A DNA stretch of 26,192 nucleotides from Paramecium tetraurelia (GCF_000165425.1 NW_001799057.1:1-26192), one strand, 5' to 3'; counted from the stretch's first letter, positions 10,483 to 19,580 are shown. A program made the numbers and translations. The notes: generated from the letters alone by a model not told the origin.

Positions 10483-11185
10483 ATGGGATCCACATCAAGA
10501 TATACATTTACATTTGAAAAATTAGTAGAAGTCTCCTCCACTGATTTTCTTGGTCATTCTGTGGCTGGTACACTATTTGTGTTGGCCTTGATCACCCACC
10601 TCTTCAATTACCGTAAGGGTCTGGGTTTTACTTATTGGTGGTTTTTGGTAAATGGATATTTGATACATTTGTACATGGACGGATTGGCTGCTTACTTTGA
10701 ATATTCTAAGACGTACTCATTTCTTATTATTAATTTAGGACTCATTACCTCTATTCTCAAATGGATGCAAGATTCCTGAGAGATGACAAGATGGTTGCTA
10801 TTGTGTCATTGGGTGAGACCTTTGTAATGGGACCATTGTGCATAGTGATTGCATTGCTCTATAAGTCGTCAAAGTTCGAGCATAATGTATCTATTTAAAT
10901 AATATTATTAAGTTATTAAGAGAAGTGCTGATCCTGGTAGTTTCTTCAATTCAAATATGCGGAACAATAGTATTCTGTGCTTAGCCTATATGGGCTGGCT
11001 TCATTGAATAATGTGGAGCAGAGGGATGTTTTACCTTCTCTATTTACAACATATTCTTTTTCTGGTTCTCCTTTGTGTTTTGCGATTCCATCTGGATCTG
11101 GTAGCCAATCAAGGAAATCATTAAATCTTATAGGAGATTAGAACTATTAGTCAAGCCCCAGCCATAAAAAGTAAAGAAGAATTGA
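10483..11185 (+). CDS. EBP: Emopamil-binding / sterol delta8-delta7 isomerase-like protein
   Basis: Three exons (10483-10712, 10739-10886, 10913-11185; two 26-nt introns) give 216 residues, near the usual ~230 for EBP. Expected family landmarks appear in order: a first TM segment GHSVAGTLFVLALI, WWFLVNGYLIHLYMDG, SQMDARFLRDDKMV matching the family's DSRY-containing loop, LGETFVMGPL with the conserved Glu, then hydrophobic segments ending in a Lys-rich tail typical of ER proteins (KPQPQKVKKN). EBP isomerises the ring-B double bond of sterol intermediates in the ER membrane. In the human enzyme a His and a Glu four residues later are catalytic; here the pair is His 62 and Asp 66, a conservative change. 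The third intron boundary ends in AAG rather than TAG but the frame requires it. Confidence 0.82.
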
Positions 11186-11233
11186 ACTATATTAAATGTG
11201 CATGTGATTATTAAAGAAATATTAATATTTTAA

Positions 11234-11864
11234 ATGGAGATATTTGATTTTAGCAAACCAAAAAACATCAAAAAAGTCAAAGCTGGTATATACATGTGTT
11301 TATGGTCTTAGCGAAGAAGGTTCTTGCAAAAGCACCTGGAGTCAATAAATAATAATAGAATAAAGAATATTACGATTGGGCATTAGAGAGAATAACTCAA
11401 CTATTGATGGAACATAATCTTCCTTTAGCCACACCAACCAGAAAGCTACTTGAAAGACCATAGATTTGGTTGTTGGGACCAAAAAGAATTTTATGGAGGA
11501 ATTTTGTACCATTTTGCAATGAAATCAATAGAGAAGTTTAACATGTCAGCCAATACTTTTTCCTTGAATTGGGTACTGAAGGGTATTCTATAAACATATT
11601 AATTTAGATCAATAGCAGGTGAATCATTGATTATTAGAAAAAAGTTCACAAGTACTAAAATTGAAACATTAATAAAATAATATTTGAGTAATCATTAAAT
11701 AATAAACCTATTTAGAGGAATATGTCTTATGCTCAATGTGTAGAAGCTTAGCTACTTCTATAATGAAGGATGTTGAGTCTAGACTCTACATTCAAGAATG
11801 TAAAATTTGTATGGCCACTAAAACAGTGCCAAAACTAAAGATTTCGAATATGGAATAGATATGA
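11234..11864 (+). CDS. EIF2S2: eIF2-beta-like translation initiation factor
   Basis: Four exons (11234-11285, 11312-11582, 11608-11687, 11716-11864; introns 26, 25, 28 nt) give 183 residues. The C-terminal two thirds follow eIF2-beta: a helical ERITQLLMEHN stretch, RPQIWLLGPKRILWRNF matching the family's 'P-V-R-GTKKTVFVNF' segment, ELGTEGSIAGESLIIRKKF, KQYLKEYVLCSMC and a second cysteine pair CKIC, forming the C2-C2 zinc ribbon. The factor is part of the eIF2 complex bringing initiator tRNA to the ribosome. The N-terminus is short, with a single lysine cluster (KPKNIKKVKAAKKVLAK) instead of the three long K-boxes usual in animals and fungi, so size is nearer the archaeal factor. The related eIF5 N-domain fits less well. 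It lies 48 bp behind the EBP-like gene on the same strand. Confidence 0.75.
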
Positions 11865-12184
11865 ACTTTTAGTGGTTGATTTATTTTAATTTCTTTTTCT
11901 TTTTAAATATGATGAAGAGTCTTGATTTTGTCTAGAGGGGTGCCTTCACTGACTGAGAGAATCAATTGGGCATCTGGTTAAATGAGTCGAGAAGGTTCCC
12001 CTGTAAAAGACCTTGAGGTTTCCACAGTCTTGAAAAACTCCTTGCACTTGATTTGTCTATAATTATTCTTTTTACTAGGTTTATTAACTTTGATATTATT
12101 AATAAGATGAATTAAAAATCAATCTATAAATAATGAAACTTTAAAAGTAACTCAAACAAAATAGAATATCAATTAATAAATATA
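11865..12184. other. 320-bp intergenic stretch holding a gene fragment
   Basis: Space between the convergent eIF2-beta-like and kinase genes. About half is the Tim14-derived fragment described separately; the remaining ~170 bp is AT-rich and shows nothing else I can support. Confidence 0.7.
11911..12060 (-). pseudogene. Truncated copy of the Tim14/Pam18 gene
   Basis: 150 bp that align to 25353-25508 of the intact Tim14 gene, both on the minus strand. The first 60 bp differ at about seven positions and the last 48 bp at about two; between them are a 5-bp and a 1-bp gap relative to the intact gene, so the frame is shifted for part of the length and then regained. The copy corresponds to residues ~26-77 of the 107-residue protein ([17 protein letters not shown], then EGTPLDKIKTLH). 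It lacks the membrane segment and the J-domain HPD motif, and LGV has become LSV. No TGA occurs inside, but no start or complete domain is present. I regard it as a decayed gene fragment. Confidence 0.8.
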
Positions 12185-13676
12185 TCATTATAAAGTATCA
12201 AATCTCTCTAATAACTACTTTTTGGTCATTGATCTAATTTCCAAATAAGCATCCATAGTAGGATCTAAAATATAATAAAATATATATACCAATATTAGAA
12301 TTCATAAATTTATCAACTTACAATGCATCTAAGACTTAGACACAATGGGATAAGAGGGTTTTTTCTTAATTGGTATCTAAGAAAGCCACATAATTAGATT
12401 ATTTGATTTGGTTTACATAGTTCTTAATATTCTATCTATAATTATCTCTAATTTCTAGGGATTAGGCATCTAATATCACTTTGTAATCTTTTAATCCATT
12501 ATTCAATTAATCAACTTCCTTGGCAATAGTTTCAACCAATCGTGTGAATTCAAAGTTGGATTATAATCGATTATCTTATGACTATTTGAGGTGGATCGAT
12601 AATTTGTTTAAACTAAAGTACTCAGTAGCAGTAGTGCATTGGTTTTTGATAACACTTAACAATTGTTGCCCTCTGTTATTGGCCAACAACAACAGATAGT
12701 ATGCTATTAGTGGAGATTCTTTGTTCTGTGACTATTCCAAAATAGTATGGGCAGTTGAACACATGAATTAGACTTTGCATCTTTCATTGACGATCTCTTA
12801 CAAGATGCTTACATTATTGGTATTACTATTAGATGGCTATAGAATATTCTGCTCTGGTTTATCCGAATAAAGATCCAAATCTCCACTAAACTCCCCATCA
12901 CTTTTTAAAGGAATTTTGAATAAGTATTCCCAAGTGCATCGTTTAGTTGGATCTTTAATGAGCATTGATTTCAGCAAAGTGATTGTTTATTTTGTAAAAT
13001 GAAATTGGGGAGGTATCACCCAATCGGATTCATCTTGAGCGGTAATTAATTTAGCAATGGATTTCTCTTCGAATGGACACTTACCTATCAATAATTCATA
13101 TAGGACAGCTCCCAGACTCCAGATATCGGCCTTACTATTATAGGAAAGGCCTCTGAGGACTTCTGGGGCCATGTATATTGGTGATCCCAACATGGTGGCT
13201 GTAACATCGTTTTTGATGGGTTTACAGAATCCAAAATCTGCTAATTTGTAAATTCCATTGTGGATTAAAATGTTTGATGGTTTTAGATCTCGATGAATGA
13301 TTGAGTTTTCTCTAAGAACCTTAAATGCTTGAATTAATTGATAAATTATCTCTAAGGATTTTCTCTCTGTAAAGTGTCCTTACAAAAGCAACAATTTATC
13401 GAGTGGGCCTCCTGAACAATATTCATAAACGAAATGATATTGATGAGTTGCTTTAATTAATTCAATGAATTTAACAACATATGGACAATGTTAAAGCTTT
13501 TAAAGCACTTCTATTTCTTGCATGCTCAATTCAAGTAATTTAGGTGTTTCATTAAATTTGATCACATCGACACTTTTAATGGCAACCACCGTCTAAGTAA
13601 GAAGATTGGTTGCTCTATAGACCTTTCCAAACTCGCCTTGTCCAATTTATTCATGAACCTTATATTATTCAATCAT
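12185..13676 (-). CDS. Serine/threonine protein kinase, ULK/ATG1-like
   Basis: Two exons (13676-12290 and 12264-12185, 25-nt intron) give 488 residues. The kinase domain fills about residues 4-270: IGQGEFGKVYRA glycine loop, VVAIKSV with the ATP lysine, IIHRDLKPSNIL catalytic loop, LADFGFCK, a short activation segment GSPIYMAPEVLRG, and DIWSLGAVLYELLIGKCPFE. All catalytic residues are present. The arrangement (short N-terminus, 'GSP-YMAPEV', 'PFEEKS') most resembles the ULK/ATG1 group common in ciliates; assignment within the kinase tree is tentative. The C-terminal ~215 residues are helical and Gln/Asn-rich without a recognised domain. The start ATG overlaps the TGA of the upstream gene on the same strand; it is the only ATG before the glycine loop, and an in-frame TGA lies just upstream. 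Confidence 0.87.
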
Positions 13677-14209
13677 TTTTTTAACAGTTAAATTAATAAA
13701 TCAAAACTATATTGCTCATTTGAATTACTTAATTGTGTTTCAAATTATTAGAGTATATTCATAGTAATAGGACTGACCTTCTTCATCTATTCGGCTAATT
13801 CATGCAACTCTCTCAACCTCAAAGACCAAATGATGATCTGAACAGCCTTGTCTATTGTCAACATTTCATCATAATTGTCAACTATGTACTTTTATAATAA
13901 TGCTAAATTGTGTGGAATAAAGAGTAAAGTAAAACTAGTTATCAAGTAAGATCTTTTGACTTTGGTTAATTGATACTATTCTACCAAGAGTTAATAGAGC
14001 ATGGATTATAATTATTGTTTCGTTTGATTATTTGTTGTTAAGAAGTAGAGATAATGTGCTAAATTTGAGGGTTGTTCATACACGAATAGCCAAGGATTGG
14101 TGGGTAAGAAGGCTTCGAATTGACTAATCTATTCTTAGACAACTGCATTCCAATTGGAATCCTTTATGAATTGCTTAATTTCGTTCTAAAGTTCAGATTA
14201 ACTTATCAT
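13673..14209 (-). CDS. Helical protein of unknown function overlapping the kinase start
   Basis: A 178-residue frame on the minus strand, from ATG at 14209 to the TGA at 13675-13673. The sequence is rich in Leu, Gln and aromatic residues and looks all-helical, with repeat-like segments such as QSMLYQLLVEQYQLTK and AVQIIIWSLRLRELHELAEQ that recall TPR-type solenoid proteins; I cannot name a family. A 22-nt stretch at 13707-13728 (GTA...TAG) could be an intron, which would change the last few residues and shift the stop a few bases further into the kinase gene. Its stop overlaps the kinase start by four bases (ATGA). The divergent EST1-NYN gene begins 25 bp away. Confidence 0.7.
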
Positions 14210-14234
14210 AATTCTGTATATTAATATTTAATTT

Positions 14235-16343
14235 ATGAATGTTGAAACACAGAGCAGTTTATATAACAAATTCAAAGACTTATTAGATACATTGAAGTAT
14301 TATCAATCTACATGCTAGAAATAAGGAAAAGCCCCCTGTTGTCTTTACGCTTCATGAATTGAATTGTAATGACACAAAACAATTTTTTCAAGTAACTGCG
14401 GAACTCATCTCATCCGGCATCAATTTCGTTATTGCTAAAGTAACACTTAAGACAATTATTTAAGTAAATTGACAAGAGAATGTGGCACATTCTTAAGCAA
14501 TAAATCGATATTGAATTAAAAAGCATATCTCCAGATGTAGAAGAAGAAATTTAACAATTTTACGATCTTCGAATAAATTTCCTCAGATCTATTATCAAAA
14601 ATCTGACACAATCACATTAACTAGGAGGATTGAATAATGATAATGAATTCAGATAGTTTTTAGCTAATTTATACTGCTATGCAGGGGAATTACACGAACA
14701 TCTTGGTAGGAGATTAGAGAAGATGAATCAAAAGCCTAAAGATAATTACAAAATTGCTGATTTGTTCTTTAATAAGGCAATTTCTATTTACCCTTTTTAA
14801 GGAAAATACTACTTCTTGATAGCTACCTTAATGAGGTAATTTTAAGACACGTTCAATGCAGTATGTAATCTGCAAAAAGCCTATTTTGCTCAAATACCCT
14901 ACAATTGCAAGGAGAACATGAATGAAGTCTTTGAAATAAATAGGAGCCACTTCAACGATTGGGCTAAACATGTCAAGCCTGCAAGTGAATTGGATAGGAA
15001 TACATACTTAAGAACTTTTATGGTGTATTTAATAAGATTCAATACGATTGTTGTATGAAATTAGAATTAATTTAGTTTACTAAAATTGGGTTCGAAGAGT
15101 TGTCTTAATTAACTAATATGTTTTTTCATTTGCAAGAGTATTTCAATATCATCAAAACTAATGTACATAGTGATTATAAGCAATAATATCAATTGTTATT
15201 GAAAGTCATAATGATGACGAACTTTGGTTTGCACAACAGCATTACCACATTCTAATTGAAAACTGTTCAAGATATCAAGGATAATGATTTAGTGAGAGAG
15301 TCAATCAAATTTGTATATGGATTGTATGTCAACTCACTTGATTTTATATTAAAATATTTGCTTTAGAATTCTATGAAGAATTTAGATCAAGTACCTCCAG
15401 TGACATTTTTATAATTGGTAATTCCAATCATCTACTATTTATATGATTAACCTTTGATTTGTACATATTTTTTGTCTGAATACCCTAGTTTAAATGATAA
15501 ATTGGCATAGATCTATTTATACTCAAGATAGAACTTGTATTAGGCAGAGAATATGAGTAACGATCTATTTTAATATCAAACTTAATTGAATGAGTAATTT
15601 CACAACTTTTTGTTTCCATTTGAAGTACCTTTAGTAGGATTCACTTGTTATAACCACGTACTATAGACATTCAAACAACAATCTTCAACCTAGAAAGATG
15701 AAGATACTTAGACATCGATAATATTATTTTATGTTTGCGAACAAATAATATAATAATTGCATGGCATTTAAATAAAGAATGTGAAGGAACAGAAGTGGGA
15801 AGAAGAAATTCCAAAAGAATTGATTAGGAAAAAAATAATAATTGATGGAATGAATGTGGCAATGAGATATGGATAGGAATAATCTTAGGTGGCAAAGTTT
15901 TGTTCGTAGGGATTGAAATGTGCCTTAGAATTTTGGGTTAAGAGAGGACATGATGTTATGATCATATTGCCTGACTTTTGTTTTAACGAGAGCGAGATAA
16001 GCAAGAAGAAGCTAACAAATGTAATTATTAGGTAGATATTCTTTAGTAAAACAATGTCAACAAATTGCCGGATGATGTCAAGTTGTTATTGGATATGAAG
16101 AATAAAGGGTATGCTTATGGAGTTCCAAATTGGAATTATGATGACTCTTATATGATTCAACATGCAAGAGAAAAGGGAGGGTTGATTTTGACCAATGATC
16201 GATATAATGATCACATTAGAGCTCTGGAAAACAATATTGTAGAAAGAGAAAGATTGAAGGAATGGATCAGAAACAATTGTATCAGTTATACCTTTCTATA
16301 AAATGAATTGGTTCCAAACCCTGATCAATTAAAGAGAATTTGA
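14235..16343 (+). CDS. EST1/SMG-type helical protein with C-terminal Regnase-like NYN ribonuclease domain
   Basis: Five exons (14235-14296, 14319-14439, 14465-15052, 15076-16020, 16047-16343; introns 22, 25, 23, 26 nt) give 670 residues. Residues ~20-260 match the EST1/SMG5-7 14-3-3-like and TPR region: KQIDKRMWHILKQQID, then GELHEHLGRRLE, YKIADLFFNKAISIYPFQGK, and NAVCNLQKAYFAQIPYNC. The middle (260-500) is helical. Residues ~510-660 match the Zc3h12a/Regnase NYN (PIN-like) nuclease: IIIDGMNVAMRYG (Asp 514), HDVMIILPDF, NWNYDDSYMIQHA (Asp 604, Asp 605), GLILTNDRYND (Asp 623) and a C-terminal YTFLQNELVPNPDQ. The four acidic metal ligands are all present, so an active endoribonuclease is expected. 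No zinc finger is seen. EST1-type proteins act in nonsense-mediated decay and telomerase; coupling this module to a Regnase-type nuclease, rather than the SMG6 PIN domain, suggests an RNA-decay role, which is inference. Confidence 0.88.
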
Positions 16344-16427
16344 TTATTATAATATGCATAACATAACATAAATTATGTAAAAAAATTAATAAGCAAAATT
16401 CTTTTTTTATGATGTACTTATAATTTA

Positions 16428-17343
16428 TCAAATGTTATTGTTCAAATTTGATCTGGGAGGTTATTATTAAACTTATTGTGGTGCTGGGTGATATTAAGGA
16501 TATTAAGGATATGATGGAATCACTCTTGATGAAATGATTGGGGCAGCATATTAGACTGGATAGGTCTAAACTGGTTAGACAACACTGACTGGTTATTGTA
16601 CAAATTATTAAACAACTGGTTATGGTGCAATTGTTTAAACAACTGGTTATTAGACCACTTATTAGACGACTGGTTGTTGGACGACTTATTACTAAAAAGT
16701 TAATTTAAGTGGAAAGTACATGAACAACTTGTCTCTCAACTGGATAGTACTCAACTCTCTCTTGATATCTGTCGACTGGGACATACTCTAATAATTTAGT
16801 GGGGATTTGGAGTACCTGTGTATTTCTCTTGGAAAACTTATGGGACGTATTCTGTTTAATATTCAACTGCATAATAATCTGTGACTTTTCTTTCTCTTGG
16901 GACATATTGAACGACTTCTTATTCTTCATATTCCATGACAGCCTTTTAGTAGGGGACGTATTCGATTCTTGATTCTCCCTTGATTGTTGCCTAATTTGAA
17001 TTTCAAATTTTTGTTTACATGGACTGGTTGTTAAACGACTGGTTGAGCGATGACTGATTATTGTAAAACTGGGGCTTAGACGACTGGTTGAGCGACGACT
17101 GGAGCCACTGGTCTGGCGACGCTGTATGTCAATGGGGCAACGGGAGCATATGCAGGTGCATATTATGCTGGATATGTGGCTAATGGAGCAGGGGCATATT
17201 AAGGAGCATATTAAGGGGCATATTAAGGAGCATATTGTGGTGCTTATGGATGATATTAAGGTGCTTGGGGTTGTTGAGGAGGTTGATCTAAAAATGTAGA
17301 GATTAATATTTTTACTTGATGGTGCGGGTGGTCTTTGAGACAT
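16428..17343 (-). CDS. Alveolin/epiplasmin-type cortical cytoskeleton protein
   Basis: Five minus-strand exons (17343-17316, 17287-17019, 16990-16816, 16787-16720, 16691-16428) give 267 residues; all four introns are exactly 28 nt, GTA...TAG. Residues 1-50 are Pro/Gln/Tyr/Ala repeats (PQYAPQYAPQYAPQYAP) and 60-99 are Val/Pro/Gln repeats (VVAQPVV). The core, about 100-180, has the Val/Glu/Tyr/Pro/Arg pattern of alveolins: RIEYVPYQKAVMEYEEQEVV, QYVPRERKVTDYYAVEYQ, EYVPVDRYQERVEYYPVERQ. The C-terminus repeats QQPVVQQ and ends in a PQYPQYHPAP stretch. Such proteins build the epiplasm under the ciliate surface. Read on the plus strand the same DNA has Gly/Tyr/Thr-rich frames that are only shadows. 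Confidence 0.88.
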
Positions 17344-17434
17344 TATTTGATAAAAAGATTTTTTCTTATTTTTATTTATATATCCATGCCATAAATTTTA
17401 TTGCTTAAATATCCTAAACAAATAATTATAATTA

Positions 17435-18408
17435 ATGTAGTTAAGAAGTATCTCAAATAAAAAAAAACCAAGTCAGTTGACTCAAACTACGCAACTCTTG
17501 GAGAAAGAAACCAAGCACATGGTAAATCATCAATCTAACAATTTCAATAGGAAGAGCAATTATAGCAACTTAAATAAATTATGCAATAAGAAAAATTTAA
17601 GAGGGAATCTGAAAAACCTACCGGACAAAATGGGACCAGATGGAAAGCTGCCAAAATTGACAAGGGATTGAGAAATTACACTCAAAATTTGCTTCAAAAA
17701 AAAAATAGTTTTGAAAAGAAATCAATACCCGCAGTTGTTAGACCAACCTCAGCCAAATTGCAACCTCTAGAAAAATCAATTAAAACACCAGCAATAGACA
17801 AAGATGTTGAAATATTTTTTACCTAAGTAGGATTGCTGCAATATAAAGAAAAATTTTAAAATTACACAATTCAAAGTTTAAGTATTTTTTATTTCTTATT
17901 TAGAGAGAATGTCACTGTGTAATAGTTAAGAGAAATGGGCATATTACCAGGCCATTAAATAAAAATTATGAGGGCATTAAAAGAAATGCCTGAAAATATA
18001 TAATAAATGCAAGAAGACAGCTTCTGTCAAAGTAGAGTAAGTGTGTCAGTAAGTGGCGTATAATGTAATTAAGCAAAATTAGCATGCTGGTTGTGTTATA
18101 AGATATTTGATGATACCGAGATAAATTGCAATGGAAGGAACTTCTGTAGTTAACAATGTCTGATATAATTTAATTAAGAATATATGATCAAATGTTCAAA
18201 ATGCAACAAGAAATTTTACAAGAACGATGGCTGCGTCGTATATGATAATTACTATTGTTCTCAATCTTGTAGTATAGATGCAAATGACTCAGTGAAAGGA
18301 TGCAGTACAAATACTATAGAAAGCGTAATAGAAGAGGATTAATTTCAATAAACCAATTATGCAGAACAATTTAATGAATTCTTAACTTCTAGTTTATTAA
18401 ATAATTGA
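17435..18408 (+). CDS. SAM-domain protein with C-terminal cysteine clusters
   Basis: Three exons (17435-17447, 17477-17881, 17906-18408) give 306 residues. After MQLRIDSNYATLGERNQ comes a Gln/Glu/Lys coiled-coil stretch (QQEEQLQQLKQIMQQEKF). Residues ~126-175 form a SAM domain: VEIFFTQVGLLQYKEKFQNY, then TVQQLREMGILPGHQIKIMR. Residues ~205-265 contain two similar Cys motifs, CWLCYKIF...RNFCSQQC and CSKCNKKFY...YYCSQSC, likely zinc-binding and resembling MYM/TRASH-type fingers. The tail is acidic. The first intron (29 nt, ends CAG) is needed to enter the coiled-coil frame; the second is placed as 24 nt ending AGAG because the usual TAG acceptor two bases earlier would break the SAM domain, so that join is uncertain. 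An alternative unspliced frame from the same ATG ends at 17670. SAM domains mediate protein or RNA contacts; the role here is unknown. Confidence 0.75.
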
Positions 18409-18411
18409 TCA
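18406..18411. other. Palindromic TGATCA carrying both convergent stop codons
   Basis: The plus-strand gene ends with TGA at 18406-18408 and the minus-strand gene ends with TGA at 18411-18409, so the six bases TGATCA serve as two abutting stops with no base between the coding regions. Their transcripts must overlap as antisense RNA or have 3' ends within the other's coding sequence. Confidence 0.75.
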
Positions 18412-19191
18412 ATCATCCTCTGATTGTTCTGAACAGTCTTCTTTTAATTTCAATTCATTAAGTTAATATATCAATTTATCTTGATCTAAGTTTGATTTGC
18501 TTTTCATCTACTACACATCAGCCACATTGGGTTCCTCTAATTATTAAACAAGTTTTTTATCTGTTTCCCCTTCTGGCTATTGTTGCTATAATCGTTTGAG
18601 ATCCTATAACTGCTATTTTTTTTTCAGTAACTCTCTTCTTTTTTTTAACCTCCACTGGAACTTGCACTCTTGGAACAAAGCAATTGTAAATGCGTCGAGA
18701 ATGCGCAGTAAGATTCTTTAAATATAATTTATTTTTCTTGTATTCTTATTTTATTTTATCAAAGTTGATAACACTGTTAGTTTGCTTAATCCTCTTTTCA
18801 ATTCCCTAGTATTAATTTATAGATAATACTTCATTATCTTCAATTAATTTTCTCATTTCTAATATTTTCTAACCTAAATTTGATGGTTTAATGGGTAGAT
18901 CCTCATTCAAAGCATAAGACGAAGGTTGATTGTTGATAGTTAGGATTTTTTGCACCAATATTTTATTCTCAGTGTTTTCAGGATGTTTGATTTCGAGTAA
19001 TTTTTTGGATGTTGAAGATTTGAGTTTCTTTTTGTGGAATGGTTTCTCTACATTCATTGGTTATTCTTTGATATTTTGGACTTGATTGACATGCTTGTTA
19101 TATTACTACCATGAAATTGAATTCATACATATAGCAAATTGTACTCTGATATTGGAGTGATTATTTCATTTTTATTCCAAATATTAGTCAT
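18409..19191 (-). CDS. Basic, partly coiled-coil protein of unknown function
   Basis: Three exons (19191-19129, 19105-18632, 18612-18409) give 246 residues. The protein is Lys/Gln/Glu-rich, with a Gly-free middle part (FHKKKLKSSTSKKLLEIK; RRIYNCFVPRVQVPVEVKKK) and a coiled-coil-like C-terminus (QLQDLKRLQQQQPEGE, then DKLIYQLNELKLKEDCSEQS). The 23-nt intron at 19106-19128 is canonical. The frame change near 18620 is best explained by a 19-nt intron (18613-18631, GTT...TAG) containing nine A's, which is at the short limit; a sequence slip in the A-run is the alternative. No domain is recognised. Its start is 8 bp from that of the divergent small gene at 19200. Confidence 0.65.
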
Positions 19192-19199
19192 TAAAATAA

Positions 19200-19570
19200 A
19201 TGGATAAGTTTGACACAATTTAGGGAAAACTGTTCTATACTGTCTATTGCATGCACAAGTCAAATGAGATTACTAATTATTAGAGAGGTAGAATCAAAGG
19301 TAGACAATCTATATTCATCACCTAGATATGATTGTCTAATGGGATCCTCAAATTCAAGAAATCATCAGAAATCCAAACAGGCTTAAACAGAACCTTCTCG
19401 AAATGGCATGTGCTTACTCGGACAACGAAGACTCTAAACAAACTAAAATAACTCAGAGGAGTATTAGTAGATTGAATGTAAGAATAGGACAAAGCAATTT
19501 TAAATTATCAAGCAAATCATATAGTTCATTATCATCGCCATTGGATTAAAGAAAACAGTTATTAATATGA
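19200..19570 (+). CDS. Small protein of unknown function
   Basis: Two exons (19200-19299 and 19326-19570, 26-nt GTAGAC...CTAG intron) give 114 residues. The first half (LFYTVYCMHKSNEI, RGRIKDMIVQWDPQI) looks folded; the second half is Ser/Lys/Gln-rich (LSSKSYSSLSSPLDQRK). I do not recognise a family. Its stop lies 10 bp from the stop of the convergent kelch gene and its start 8 bp from the divergent gene, so it has almost no private flanking DNA. Support comes from the canonical intron closing the frame. Confidence 0.65.
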
Positions 19571-19580
19571 TAATAAATAA

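Noticed and set aside
14297..14464. A separate small gene (about 70 codons) before the EST1-NYN gene
   Set aside because: The frame ending at the TGA near 14472 is continued into the EST1-like region by a 25-nt GTAACA...TTTAAG intron in phase 0, which also supplies the expected N-terminal helix.
16440..16700. Gly/Tyr/Thr-rich repeats on the plus strand
   Set aside because: They are the antisense of the QQPVVQQ repeat exon of the epiplasmin gene; the plus frame has TGA soon after any ATG.
16705..17343. Ser/Thr/Ile-rich 212-codon frame on the minus strand read without splicing
   Set aside because: Only its start and end overlap the real epiplasmin exons; removing the four 28-nt introns gives the clear repeat protein, while the unspliced frame is low-complexity with no domain.
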